This document shows, piece by piece, positions 10,658-19,099 of a DNA stretch of 64,000 nt. This stretch comes from Bifidobacterium simiarum (GTDB lineage Bacteria > Actinomycetota > Actinomycetes > Actinomycetales > Bifidobacteriaceae): assembly GCF_002802905.1 (NCBI RefSeq), contig NZ_PEBK01000001.1, positions 473,997 through 537,996 on the forward strand. Reading direction: 5' to 3'. A model generated the notes under the pieces. It was given only the letters and a program-made list of their open reading frames with translations, made no database searches and was not told the DNA's origin. Both the position numbers and the translations under genes were made by a program. Within the stretch, counting starts at the first letter, position 1, and every line of letters starts with the position of its first letter.

Positions 10658-11782
10658 ATGACACAAGAGACTGAAATCGGCTTGGGCAAGTCCGGCCGTC
10701 TGAGCTATTCCCTGGACGATGTCGCCATCGTCCCCTCCCGACGCACCCGCGATCCGCAGGATGTGTCCACATCGTGGCAGGTGGATGCCTACGAGTTCGA
10801 GATCCCGGTGATCGGCGCCCCGATGGATTCGGTGATGAGCCCGAAGACCGTCATCGAACTGGGACGGCTCGGTGGCCTCGGGGTCCTTGATCTCGAGGGT
10901 CTGTGGACCCGCTACGAGGATCCGGAGCCGCTGCTCGCCGAGATCGCCGAGCTGCCGCAGGAGCAGGCCACGACGCGCATGCAGGAGCTGTACTCCGCAC
11001 CGATCCGCTCCGAGCTGATCGCCCGCAGGCTGCACGAGATCCGCGAGGCGGGCGTCACCGTGGCCGGCTCGCTGACTCCGCAGCGCACGCAGGAGTTCTA
11101 CTCCACGGTGATCGACGCCGGCGTGGACCTGTTCGTGATCCGTGGCACCGCGGTGTCGGCCGAGCATGTGTCGAGCACCCATGAGCCCCTGAACCTCAAG
11201 AAGTTCATCTACGAGCTCGACGTGCCGGTGATCGTGGGCGGTGCCGCCACGTACCGCGCGGCCCTGCACCTGATGCGTACCGGCGCGGCGGGCGTGCTGG
11301 TCGGCATCGGCGGCGGCGCGGTCTCCACCATGCGCACCACCATCGGCATGCATGCGCCCATGGCCACGGCCATCGCCGACGTGGCGGCGGCCCGTCGCGA
11401 CTACATGGACGAATCCGGCGGCCGCTACGTGCACGTGATCGCCGACGGCGGCACCGGCGTGTCCGGCAACTTCGTCAAGGCCTTCGCCCTCGGCGCCGAT
11501 GCCGTGATGCTCGGCACGCCGCTGGCCCGTGCGGCCGAGGCTCCCGGTCATGGTGAGCACTGGGGCGCCGAGGCATGCCACGCCGAACTGCCCCGCGGAC
11601 GCCGCTACCATGTGGGCACCGTCGGCTCCATGCAGGAGATCCTGTACGGTCCCAGCCACCGTCCGGACGGTACGGTCAACTTCATCGGCGCGCTTCGTCG
11701 TGCCATGGCGACCACCGGCTATGTGGACGTCAAGGAGTTCCAGCGCTGCTCGGTGGCGGTGACGCCGTACGAAAGCCTGTGA
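10658..11782 (+). CDS. guaB3: GuaB3-type IMP dehydrogenase/GMP reductase family protein
   Basis: 374 aa TIM-barrel protein of the IMPDH/GMPR superfamily. The barrel start (LSYSLDDVAIVPSRRTRDP), PVIVGG, and the end (GADAVMLGTPLA, DLKEFQ-like VDVKEFQRC) match actinobacterial GuaB3 proteins. The catalytic loop that carries Cys in true IMPDH reads GIGGGAVSTMR and has no Cys, as in other GuaB3 members, so classical IMPDH chemistry is doubtful. No CBS domains. The start ATG lies 7 nt after a TAGCCT -10-like hexamer, and the aggag before it is only 2 nt away, suggesting a leaderless mRNA. Confidence 0.85.
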   Translation: MTQETEIGLGKSGRLSYSLDDVAIVPSRRTRDPQDVSTSWQVDAYEFEIPVIGAPMDSVMSPKTVIELGRLGGLGVLDLEGLWTRYEDPEPLLAEIAELPQEQATTRMQELYSAPIRSELIARRLHEIREAGVTVAGSLTPQRTQEFYSTVIDAGVDLFVIRGTAVSAEHVSSTHEPLNLKKFIYELDVPVIVGGAATYRAALHLMRTGAAGVLVGIGGGAVSTMRTTIGMHAPMATAIADVAAARRDYMDESGGRYVHVIADGGTGVSGNFVKAFALGADAVMLGTPLARAAEAPGHGEHWGAEACHAELPRGRRYHVGTVGSMQEILYGPSHRPDGTVNFIGALRRAMATTGYVDVKEFQRCSVAVTPYESL

Positions 11783-11998
11783 CCGATTCGATCACGGCTT
11801 CGCTTCCGATGCCGGCGGCCCACACGGGTCGCCGGCATTCGTCGTCTTCGGGCGGTTTCCCTGGAATTTGACGGGGGATGCCGATCCCTGCCGCCATGCG
11901 AGGACATGGAGTCAAGGGGGTATTGCCGAACTTTTCAAGGGGGTTGTCGCGGTGCTGGCCTCGCGGAATCCGTCGGTGGAGGATGACGGTCCCCGGGA

Positions 11999-12007
11999 TG
12001 TGGATAA
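11999..12007 (-). promoter_or_regulatory. DnaA box (minus orientation)
   Basis: TGTGGATAA, the exact complement of the consensus TTATCCACA, 16 bp before a second perfect box in opposite orientation. Confidence 0.6.
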
Positions 12008-12023
12008 TTCGTCATCCATCCAC

Positions 12024-12032
12024 TTATCCACA
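12024..12032 (+). promoter_or_regulatory. DnaA box (plus orientation)
   Basis: Perfect TTATCCACA; the near-box tcatccatc just upstream at 12012-12020 may be a weaker third site. It lies about 100 bp upstream of the small gene at 12135. Confidence 0.6.
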
Positions 12033-12134
12033 TTTATCGTCGTGCGATTTGACTGTGAATCTCAAGGTGTCATCCTAGTGACAGACCCCCGAACGGGGGG
12101 CTGCTGTGAGAAGGGAAGACCAAGGAGGGTCACC

Positions 12135-12620
12135 ATGGAGCAAGACAACGACAACAACGACGGGGACAAACGGATCAATTTCACCTTCACCATGCCGAGC
12201 CTGTATGGGGCGGACGGTCAGAACCGGGCGGTGAAGATGAGGGTCTGCCGGGTTTCCCATCATGATCTGAGCGCGGGGGAGTGCGCCGATCTGGCCACCA
12301 GATCCTGTCATCTGGCCTGCATCGCCGCCGATGTGGTACGCGGCAGGCTCCGGCCGCAGATCCTCGACAACCGGCTGACGGAGAAAAGCATCGACCGCCT
12401 GATGTTCCTTTCGGCGTTGCTCGACACCGACAAGGACGCCCGCGACGCCCTGCACCGGCATCTTCCCGTGGTGCCGCAGTATCTGTTCGGCACCCTGCTC
12501 AGCACCGAATGCTTCGACGCCTGCATCGGGCTGTCGATCGGCTACGAGGACTACTACGTCAGTCTGGTGCTGCGCCGCAAGGGCAGCCGGTGGCTGTGCA
12601 CGATGCTCGACTTCGGGTGA
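12135..12620 (+). CDS. Small hypothetical protein, possibly Rv3235-like
   Basis: 161 aa soluble protein. The ATG is preceded at ideal distance by aaggagg, which decides this start over upstream in-frame codons. It has a charged N-terminus, a middle rich in Ala/Leu helices, and a C-terminus ending in GSRWLCTMLDFG. A final Trp-x-x-x-x-Leu-Asp-type ending and overall size recall the actinobacterial Rv3235-like family of unknown role; this assignment is tentative. It sits behind the DnaA boxes and 52 bp before the second acyl-CoA synthetase. Confidence 0.55.
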   Translation: MEQDNDNNDGDKRINFTFTMPSLYGADGQNRAVKMRVCRVSHHDLSAGECADLATRSCHLACIAADVVRGRLRPQILDNRLTEKSIDRLMFLSALLDTDKDARDALHRHLPVVPQYLFGTLLSTECFDACIGLSIGYEDYYVSLVLRRKGSRWLCTMLDFG

Positions 12621-12659
12621 CGTCCCCGCGTCGTGAAGCGGGCGCGAAGGTCGTGAAGT

Positions 12660-12665
12660 TATAGT
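12660..12665 (+). promoter_or_regulatory. Putative -10 element of leaderless acyl-CoA synthetase mRNA
   Basis: TATAGT ends exactly 7 nt before the ATG at 12673, so transcription would start at or next to the start codon. No Shine-Dalgarno sequence is present. Confidence 0.5.
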
Positions 12666-12672
12666 AGTTCGT

Positions 12673-14910
12673 ATGTTGCGTGAATATTCGAGCCCTGCCA
12701 TTACCCCCACCACCGACGACGACACCATATACTCGCTGCTGAGCCGACGGTGTCGACGCAATCCCGACGACGTGGTCGTCGAGGTGCAAGACGAGTCCGG
12801 CCGCGTCTGGAGCCCGGTCACCGCGGCCCAGATGGTCGACAGGGTACGCAGCGTTGCCAAGGGCATGCTCGGCCTCGGCGTGCGCAAGGGCGGCACCGTG
12901 GTGATCTACGCCCCCACCAGCTACGAGTGGGGCGTCGTGGACTTCGCCTGCGCCGCGATCGGCGCGGTGTCCGTGCCGATCTACGACACCGATTCGGCGT
13001 CGCAGGCCCGGGGCATCGTCACCGAGGTGAAGCCCGTGATCGCCTTCGCCGGCGGATCGGAGCGCGCCCAGACCCTCGACGCGATCCGCCCGGAGTGCGA
13101 GTCGCTGAAGTACGTGTTCAATTTCGAGGCTTCGGGCATCGACGCCGTCATCGATTTCGGTGAGAACGTCTCCGACGAGCAGCTCGATGCCGCCATTGAC
13201 GCGATCAAGGCCGACGATCTGGCCACCATCGTGTACACGTCCGGCTCCACGGGCAAGCCCAAGGGCGTCATGCTCACCAACCGCAACTTCACGTCGATCG
13301 TGCTCGGCGGCTACGACTGCCTGCCGAACATGCTGGCCGGCAACCCCACCAGGCTGCTGCTGTTCCTGCCGCTGGCCCACTGCTTCGCCCGTTACATCCA
13401 ATACGTCGCCATCGGCTCCCACGGTGTCGTCGGATACCTGCCCGGCGCCAAGCATCTGCTCGCCGACCTGCGCAGCTTCAAGCCCACGTACCTGCTCGGC
13501 GTGCCGCGCGTGTTCGAGAAGGTGTACAACGCGGCATCGCAGAAGGCCGGCGCCGGATTCAAGGGCCGGGTGTTCCTCCGCGCCTTCGAGCATTTCGTGC
13601 AGTGGAGCCGCGACGAGCAGGACGGTCGCGGCCACGGCCTGCGCCAGCGCATCGACCACGCCTTCTTCGAGAGGGCCGTCGGCAACTCCATCCGTTCCGC
13701 CCTGGGGCCGAACCTGCGATTCCTGGCCTGCGGCGGCGCGCCGATGAACGAGGATCTCGCCCACTTCTTCAACGGCATGGACGGCATCACCTTCATTCAG
13801 GGCTACGGCATGACGGAGACCGCGGCACCCTGCATCGTGAACTTCGAGGCCGCGAACCGCGTCGGTTCGGTGGGCAAGCCCGGCACCGCCGACATCGCCG
13901 TCCGCCTGTCCGACGACGACGAGCTGGAGGTCAAGGGACCCAACGTGTTCGTGGGGTACAAGGACGATCCGCAGCGCACCGCCGAGGCGTTCACCGACGA
14001 CGGCTGGCTGCTCACCGGCGACCTCGCGCAGATCGACGACGACGGCTTCGTCTACATCACCGGCCGCAAGAAGGACCTCATCATCACGGCCGGCGGCAAG
14101 AACGTCTCTCCCGCGCCGCTTGAGGACGTGATCGGCACCTGCCCGATCGTCTCCCACGTCGTGGTGGTGGGCGATGGTCGTCCGTTCATCGCCGCGCTGG
14201 TGACGCTCGACCCCGACATGCTCGCCTCGTGGCTCGAGGCCCAGGGGCTCGACCGGACCATGACCGCTGCCGACGTGGCGGACAACGATGCGGTGCGCGC
14301 CTTCATCCAGCAGTACGTCGATCAGGCCAACTCCTCGGTCTCCCGCGCCGAATCCGTGCGCAAGTTCTGCATTCTCGACACCGACTTCGAACAGGACGAC
14401 GGCACCCTCACCCCGAGCATGAAGGTGGTGCGTCCCACCGTGCTGCGCCAGTACGCCGACGTGATCGACAAGGTGCTGTACGCGCCGAAGCAGGGGAGCC
14501 GCGCCGCCAAGGGAGCGTCGTCGCCGCTGCTGGAGAAGGCCACGGAGTCCATCTCCCCGCTGATCGACAAGGCCCAGGAAAGCGCGCTCCCCAGGATCAA
14601 GGAGGCGACCGAACGGCTGGAGCCGGTCCTCGACCAGGCCAAGAGCATGAGCGGATCCCTCGTCGGGGTGTCGAAGCGGCTGCGCCAGTCGGATGCCGCC
14701 GATGCCGCCGATGCCGCCGATGCCGCCGACGCCGTTGGCGAGGCGGATGATGCGCCCGAGGCCGCCGAGGCCACCGAGGCCTCCGAGTCCTCCGTCGCCG
14801 ACGGGTCCGAGGTCTCCTCCCACGGCGAACCGGACCCGGCCGGTGCCGACGGAGCCCGGCGGTCGGGTACTGTTGACGGTGGCGAACACCGCTCCGAGAC
14901 CGGACGCTGA
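12673..14910 (+). CDS. Long-chain fatty acid-CoA ligase with repetitive C-terminal tail
   Basis: 745 aa, about 140 longer than its paralogue at 5524-7338. The catalytic part (1 to about 605) carries YTSGSTGKPKG, GYGMTE, LTGDLAQID and GRKKDLII. After it come four tandem 11-residue repeats starting with Pro (618-661), for example PLLEKATESIS and PLIDKAQESAL. These should form an amphipathic helix or coiled region. Then comes an Asp-Ala-Ala repeat and an acidic, disordered-looking end. The tail may hold the enzyme on membranes; that is inference. It is preceded by the Rv3235-like gene and followed by def. Probable leaderless start. Confidence 0.85.
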   Translation: MLREYSSPAITPTTDDDTIYSLLSRRCRRNPDDVVVEVQDESGRVWSPVTAAQMVDRVRSVAKGMLGLGVRKGGTVVIYAPTSYEWGVVDFACAAIGAVSVPIYDTDSASQARGIVTEVKPVIAFAGGSERAQTLDAIRPECESLKYVFNFEASGIDAVIDFGENVSDEQLDAAIDAIKADDLATIVYTSGSTGKPKGVMLTNRNFTSIVLGGYDCLPNMLAGNPTRLLLFLPLAHCFARYIQYVAIGSHGVVGYLPGAKHLLADLRSFKPTYLLGVPRVFEKVYNAASQKAGAGFKGRVFLRAFEHFVQWSRDEQDGRGHGLRQRIDHAFFERAVGNSIRSALGPNLRFLACGGAPMNEDLAHFFNGMDGITFIQGYGMTETAAPCIVNFEAANRVGSVGKPGTADIAVRLSDDDELEVKGPNVFVGYKDDPQRTAEAFTDDGWLLTGDLAQIDDDGFVYITGRKKDLIITAGGKNVSPAPLEDVIGTCPIVSHVVVVGDGRPFIAALVTLDPDMLASWLEAQGLDRTMTAADVADNDAVRAFIQQYVDQANSSVSRAESVRKFCILDTDFEQDDGTLTPSMKVVRPTVLRQYADVIDKVLYAPKQGSRAAKGASSPLLEKATESISPLIDKAQESALPRIKEATERLEPVLDQAKSMSGSLVGVSKRLRQSDAADAADAADAADAVGEADDAPEAAEATEASESSVADGSEVSSHGEPDPAGADGARRSGTVDGGEHRSETGR
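14524..14655 (+). repeat. Four 33-bp units coding 11-residue repeats
   Basis: The units encode residues 618-628, 629-639, 640-650 and 651-661 of the acyl-CoA synthetase. Each begins with Pro, followed by a hydrophobic pair, then charged residues and a conserved Ala at position 6. The DNA itself has diverged; the pattern is clearest in the protein. Confidence 0.75.
14692..14727 (+). repeat. 9-bp tandem repeat (gatgccgcc, 4 units)
   Basis: Four identical units encode Asp-Ala-Ala in the acyl-CoA synthetase tail, with a degenerate fifth. In-frame length variation is possible. Confidence 0.9.
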
Positions 14911-14966
14911 CGGCGTCCACGGTCCGGACGGACAGGCAACGATTGTTTTCCTAAAGGAGCGATACC

Positions 14967-15455
14967 TTGACTATCAGAGAGATCCGGGTGGTTCCCGACC
15001 CCGTGCTGCGCACGCCCTGCGATCCGATCCGCGAGATCACGCCCGCCATCAGGCGACTGGTCGACGACCTGCTCGAAACGGTCGACGATCCCGGCCGGGC
15101 CGGCCTTTCCGCCAATCAGATCGGCGTGAGCCTCAGGGCGTTCTCCTACAACATCGAGGGCAGGATCGGATACATCCTCAACCCGGTGATCGAGGAGACC
15201 CGTGGCGAGCAGTACGGCGACGAGGGATGCCTTTCCGTTCCCGGACTGTGGTACAAGACCCGCCGCGCCGACTACGCGCGCGTCTCCGGCATCGATCTGG
15301 ACGGCAAGCCGGTGACTCTGGAGGGCAGCGGCCTCATGGGCCGCATGCTGCAGCATGAGTGCGATCATCTCGACGGCCACGTCTACCTCGACCGGCTCGA
15401 GAAGGAGGAGCGCCGCGAGGCCATGCGCATGATGCGGCGACAGCAGCCGCGCTGA
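14967..15455 (+). CDS. def: Peptide deformylase
   Basis: 162 aa. Removes the N-formyl group from nascent proteins with an active-site metal. The three family motifs are visible: GLSANQIG (normally GxGxAAxQ, here with Ser-Ala-Asn), EGCLS, and QHECDH. The start is an uncommon TTG, chosen because aaaggag lies 7 nt ahead and the frame begins there with the expected [14 protein letters not shown] sequence. It lies upstream of the rpsB-tsf translation genes. Confidence 0.93.
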   Translation: MTIREIRVVPDPVLRTPCDPIREITPAIRRLVDDLLETVDDPGRAGLSANQIGVSLRAFSYNIEGRIGYILNPVIEETRGEQYGDEGCLSVPGLWYKTRRADYARVSGIDLDGKPVTLEGSGLMGRMLQHECDHLDGHVYLDRLEKEERREAMRMMRRQQPR

Positions 15456-15778
15456 TATCGCTGATATCGCGGCACGGCCGGTCCTGCCAAACGGGATGGC
15501 GCAATGATATGGCTCGTCCCGTCAAACGGGACGGCGCGATGAACATGCAATGAATACGGGCCCGGACGGCATGATGTCGTCCGGGCCCGTGGTATGCTAG
15601 TGCCTTGCGTGCCTTTTTGGTTTCCGTTCGTAGTCGCAGACGAGGGGAAACCGACCTGTATCCGCTATCCGGCACGCGAATACGCGCCATGTCGGCGACG
15701 AGCTGTGTCGGTCGGCTCCATCCGGAGTTGCACGCAGTTTCGCATGGCCAGGCAATAACCGACAAGAAAGGTATGAAC
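15456..15778 (+). other. def-rpsB intergenic region and rpsB leader
   Basis: About 320 bases. It contains an imperfect tandem duplication of about 33 bp around cgggatggcgcaatgatatg (15482-15545), a 10-bp hairpin (gggcccggac paired with gtccgggccc, 15558-15588) without a T run, and a TATGCT hexamer at 15593-15598 that may be the rpsB -10. That would leave a 5' leader of roughly 175 nt, long enough for S2 autoregulation, although no known leader motif was recognised. Confidence 0.5.
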
Positions 15779-16597
15779 ATGGCACAGATCACCATGAGCC
15801 AGATGCTCAAGGCAGGCGTTCACTTCGGTCACCAGACCCGTCGCTGGAACCCGAAGATGAAGCAGTACATCCTGATGGAGCGCAACGGCATCCACATCAT
15901 CAACCTGTTCAAGTCCCTCGACCTGATCGACAAGGCCTACGATTTCATCAAGGCCACCGTCGCCCACAACGGCACCGTGCTGTTCGTCGGCACCAAGAAG
16001 CAGGCCGCCGAGGCCGTTTCCGAGCAGGCCACCCGCGTCAACATGCCGTACGTCTCCGAGCGCTGGCTCGGCGGCATGCTCACCAACTTCCAGACCGTCT
16101 CCAAGCGCGTCGCCCGCATGAAGGAGCTCGAGGAGATGGACTTCTCCGACGTGCACGCCTCCGGTCTGACCAAGAAGGAGCTCCTGCTCCTCGAGCGTGA
16201 GAAGGACAAGCTGGTCAAGCAGCTCGGCGGTATCCGCAACATGAACCGCACCCCCTCCGCCCTGTTCGTGGTCGACATCAACAAGGAAGCCCTGGCCGTC
16301 GAGGAAGCCCACAAGCTGCACATCCCCGTCGTCGCCCTGGTCGACACCAACACCGATCCCGATCTGGTCGACTACCCGATCCCGGCCAACGATGACGCCA
16401 TCCGCGCCGTCGAGCTGCTGACCACCCTCATGGCCGACGCCGTCGCCGATGGTCTGCTGGAGCGTTCCGGCAAGGCCGCCGACAAGGCCGACGCCGACAA
16501 GGCCGACGCCCAGCCGATGGCCGAGTGGGAGACCGAGCTGCTCAAGAAGGACGGCGCCACCGCCGAAGCCCCGGCCGAGGAAGCCAAGGCCGAGTGA
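15779..16597 (+). CDS. rpsB: 30S ribosomal protein S2
   Basis: 272 aa. Begins [27 protein letters not shown], the standard S2 N-terminus. The ATG at 15779 is preferred over an in-frame one six bases earlier because the aaagg site is 7 nt from it. The conserved S2 signature ([26 protein letters not shown]) is intact, with an acidic Ala/Asp/Lys-rich tail. Paired with tsf in the usual rpsB-tsf operon. Confidence 0.97.
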   Translation: MAQITMSQMLKAGVHFGHQTRRWNPKMKQYILMERNGIHIINLFKSLDLIDKAYDFIKATVAHNGTVLFVGTKKQAAEAVSEQATRVNMPYVSERWLGGMLTNFQTVSKRVARMKELEEMDFSDVHASGLTKKELLLLEREKDKLVKQLGGIRNMNRTPSALFVVDINKEALAVEEAHKLHIPVVALVDTNTDPDLVDYPIPANDDAIRAVELLTTLMADAVADGLLERSGKAADKADADKADAQPMAEWETELLKKDGATAEAPAEEAKAE

Positions 16598-16607
16598 ATT
16601 ACCCTAT

Positions 16608-16631
16608 GATGGGAGTTGCACAACTCCCATC
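16608..16631 (+). promoter_or_regulatory. Perfect hairpin between rpsB and tsf
   Basis: Ten-bp perfect stem (gatgggagtt paired with aactcccatc, loop gcac) without a following T run, located between the two genes. It could act as a transcript-processing or partial attenuation site that sets different rpsB and tsf levels. Confidence 0.6.
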
Positions 16632-16661
16632 CGGGGCAGTCTATTAGAGGAGACAAAACCA

Positions 16662-17513
16662 ATGGCAGCAATTAGTCTTGCTTTGATCAAGCAGGTGCGC
16701 GAAGACACCGGTGCCGGCATGATGGACGTCAAGAAGGCCCTCACCGAGGCCGAAGGCGACGTCGCCCGCGCCAAGGAAATCATCCGCGCCAAGGGCATCC
16801 AGGCCGCCGGCAAGCGCGAAGGCCGCAAGGCCCAGGAAGGCACCATCGCCTCCAAGGTCGTCGAGTCCGGCGAAGGCCAGGTCGGCTACGCCGTGGAAGT
16901 CAACTCCGAGACCGACTTCGTGGCCAAGACCCCGAAGTTCGTGGAGTTCGCCGACAGCGTACTTGCCGATGCCGTCAAGGCCGGTGCCGACAACGCCGAT
17001 GAGGTGCTTGCCGCCCCGTCCGCCGAGGGCACCGTGAAGGAGTCCGTCGAGGAGGCCGCCGCCCTGTTCGGCGAGCACGTCAAGCTCGGTCAGTTCGCCA
17101 AGGTCGCCGGCGAGCACGTCGAGATCTACGCCCACAAGAAGTCCGCCGAGATGCCGCCGAGCATCGTGGCCATGGTCGCCACCGACGAAGCCGGTGCCGC
17201 CGTCGCCCACGAAGTGGCTCTGCAGATCTCCGCCATGGGCGCCAAGTGGCTGACCCGCGAGGACGTCCCGGCCGATGTCGTGGAGTCCGAGCGCCGCGTG
17301 GCCACCGAGAAGTCCCAGGCCGAAGGCAAGCCCGAGAAGATCATCCCCCGCATCGTCGAGGGTCGTCTCAACGCCTTCTACAAGGAGAACGTGCTGCTCG
17401 AGCAGCAGTTCGTCAAGGATCCGTCCAAGACCGTGAACGATCTGTTCAAGCAGGTCGGCGGCAAGGCCGTGGCCTTCGCCCGCGTCGAGGTCGGCAAGGG
17501 CGAGGAGGAGTGA
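16662..17513 (+). CDS. tsf: Elongation factor Ts
   Basis: 283 aa. Nucleotide exchange factor for EF-Tu. The N-terminal UBA-like start (LIKQVREDTGAGMMDVKKAL) and the TDFVAKT motif of the core are present. The ATG lies behind gaggagac. It is in an operon with rpsB and ends in a strong terminator. Confidence 0.97.
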   Translation: MAAISLALIKQVREDTGAGMMDVKKALTEAEGDVARAKEIIRAKGIQAAGKREGRKAQEGTIASKVVESGEGQVGYAVEVNSETDFVAKTPKFVEFADSVLADAVKAGADNADEVLAAPSAEGTVKESVEEAAALFGEHVKLGQFAKVAGEHVEIYAHKKSAEMPPSIVAMVATDEAGAAVAHEVALQISAMGAKWLTREDVPADVVESERRVATEKSQAEGKPEKIIPRIVEGRLNAFYKENVLLEQQFVKDPSKTVNDLFKQVGGKAVAFARVEVGKGEEE

Positions 17514-17543
17514 TCCTCCCCGGTCGTCCGTGACCGTTCATCG

Positions 17544-17579
17544 AAAGGCCGCGCGCCCCAGTGGGTGCGCGGCCTTTTT
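17544..17579 (+). terminator. Rho-independent terminator after tsf
   Basis: Long GC-rich stem (aaaggccgcgcg paired with gcgcggcctttt) ending in a T run; closes the rpsB-tsf unit. Confidence 0.9.
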
Positions 17580-17708
17580 CGTTGCCCGTCGATCGTCGTC
17601 GGCGCGTTGGCTTGGGACTGTCGCTGACAACGGATACTCTGATAGACGGTAATTTTTCGTGGTCTCGCGACCGCAGGACGGAACGAGACAACCGAAGAAA
17701 GGCACTGT

Positions 17709-18455
17709 ATGACTGGCAACGATGCAGCTGGCAAGCCCCGCAGGGTTCTGCTCAAACTTTCCGGAGAGGCGTTCGGCGGCGGTTCCGTCGGCATCGACAC
17801 CCATGTGATCCGACGTATCGCCGAGGAGATCGTCCCCGCCGTGAAGCAGGGCGTGCAGGTGGCGATCGTCGTGGGCGGCGGCAACTTCTTCCGTGGCGCC
17901 GAACTCCAGCAGGCCGGTATCGACCGCTCCCGCGGCGACTACATGGGCATGCTCGGTACGGTGATGAACTGCCTGGCGCTGCAGGACTTTCTGGAGCAGG
18001 AGGGTCAGGCGACCCGCGTGCAGTCCGCCATCCAGATGACCCAGGTCGCCGAGCCGTACATCCCGCTCAAGGCCATCCGCCATCTGGAGAAGGGCCGCGT
18101 GGTGATCTTCGGCGCCGGCGCCGGCATGCCGTACTTCTCCACCGATACCGTGTCCATCCAGCGTTCGCTGGAGATCCACTGCGACGAGGTGCTGATGGGC
18201 AAGAACGGCGTGGACGGTGTGTACACCGCCGACCCGCGCAAGGACCCCGAGGCGCGCATGTTCACCCAGCTGAGCTACAACCGCGCACTGGTCGACAATC
18301 TGGCCGTGATGGACGCCTCCGCGCTGTCCATGGCCCGCGACAACCATCAGGTCATCCGCGTGTTCGGACTCGAGGAGGCCGGGAACGTGACCCGCGCGCT
18401 GCTGGGCGAGTCGATCGGCACCCGCGTGAGCGCGGACGAATCCGTAACCAAGTAA
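17709..18455 (+). CDS. pyrH: UMP kinase
   Basis: 248 aa. Phosphorylates UMP to UDP in pyrimidine nucleotide synthesis; amino acid kinase fold. Visible motifs are [10 protein letters not shown] at the start, [10 protein letters not shown], and [13 protein letters not shown]. It follows tsf and precedes frr, the common bacterial order, and completes the route fed by the pyr cluster at 36-43 kb. Ribosome site gaaagg before the ATG. Confidence 0.96.
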   Translation: MTGNDAAGKPRRVLLKLSGEAFGGGSVGIDTHVIRRIAEEIVPAVKQGVQVAIVVGGGNFFRGAELQQAGIDRSRGDYMGMLGTVMNCLALQDFLEQEGQATRVQSAIQMTQVAEPYIPLKAIRHLEKGRVVIFGAGAGMPYFSTDTVSIQRSLEIHCDEVLMGKNGVDGVYTADPRKDPEARMFTQLSYNRALVDNLAVMDASALSMARDNHQVIRVFGLEEAGNVTRALLGESIGTRVSADESVTK

Positions 18456-18515
18456 TCCAGTCCACACTGGTGAGACCATCGGCCCTCCGGGGCCACATAC
18501 AGTAAGGAGAACACC

Positions 18516-19070
18516 ATGGCCACCCTCGTTGATCATGCCACCGAGCAGATGAACAAGACCGTCGAATCCACCAAGGAGAACTTCGCCGGCATCCGCACCG
18601 GACGCGCCAACCCGGCGCTGCTCAACGGCATCGTCGTCGACTACTACGGAGCGCCCACCCCGCTCAAGCAGATGGCCACCATCGGCGTGCCGGAGCCGCG
18701 CACCCTCGCCATCACCCCGTTCGACGTCAGTCAGGCCCACGCCGTGGAGAAGGCCCTGCGCGACTCCGACCTCGGCGTGAACCCGAACCGCGACGGCAAC
18801 GTGATCCGCATCACCCTGCCGGAGCTGACCGAGGACCGCCGCAAGGAGTACGTCAAGCTCGCCAAGGGCAAGGCCGAGGACGGCAAGGTGGCCGTGCGCA
18901 ACATCCGCCGCAAGACCAAGGAGGCCATCGACAAGGCCGTCAAGGACGGCGACATGGGCGAGGACGAAGGCAAGCGCCTGCAGAACGATCTGGAGAAGGT
19001 CACCAAGAAGGTCAGCGACGAGATCGATTCGCTGTTCGCCACCAAGGAAAAGGAAATCCTCGAGGTCTGA
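18516..19070 (+). CDS. frr: Ribosome recycling factor
   Basis: 184 aa, normal length. Splits post-termination ribosomes together with EF-G. The conserved core (FAGIRTGRANPALL, VDYYGAPTPLKQMA, LTEDRRKEYVK) is intact. Strong taaggag ribosome site. Lies between pyrH and cdsA. Confidence 0.97.
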   Translation: MATLVDHATEQMNKTVESTKENFAGIRTGRANPALLNGIVVDYYGAPTPLKQMATIGVPEPRTLAITPFDVSQAHAVEKALRDSDLGVNPNRDGNVIRITLPELTEDRRKEYVKLAKGKAEDGKVAVRNIRRKTKEAIDKAVKDGDMGEDEGKRLQNDLEKVTKKVSDEIDSLFATKEKEILEV

Positions 19071-19099
19071 GGTCCACGGACCGAGACGAATGGTCGTTC

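Larger units (their letters stand above)
11783..12134 (+). other. Intergenic region with two DnaA boxes
   Basis: About 350 bases. The first part holds a gatgccggcg/cgccggcatt hairpin near 11806-11843 without a T run. The middle is comparatively AT-rich and contains two perfect DnaA boxes in opposite orientation, listed separately. An upstream open frame exists, but it has no start signals and atypical composition. Confidence 0.6.

Noticed and set aside
11999..12032. DnaA boxes as chromosome origin
   Set aside because: Only two clear boxes, no dnaA, dnaN, rpmH or similar genes nearby, and no extended AT-rich unwinding region.
11868..12134. Upstream extension of the Rv3235-like frame
   Set aside because: Contains DnaA boxes, has no ribosome site, and a strong aaggagg sits before the ATG at 12135.
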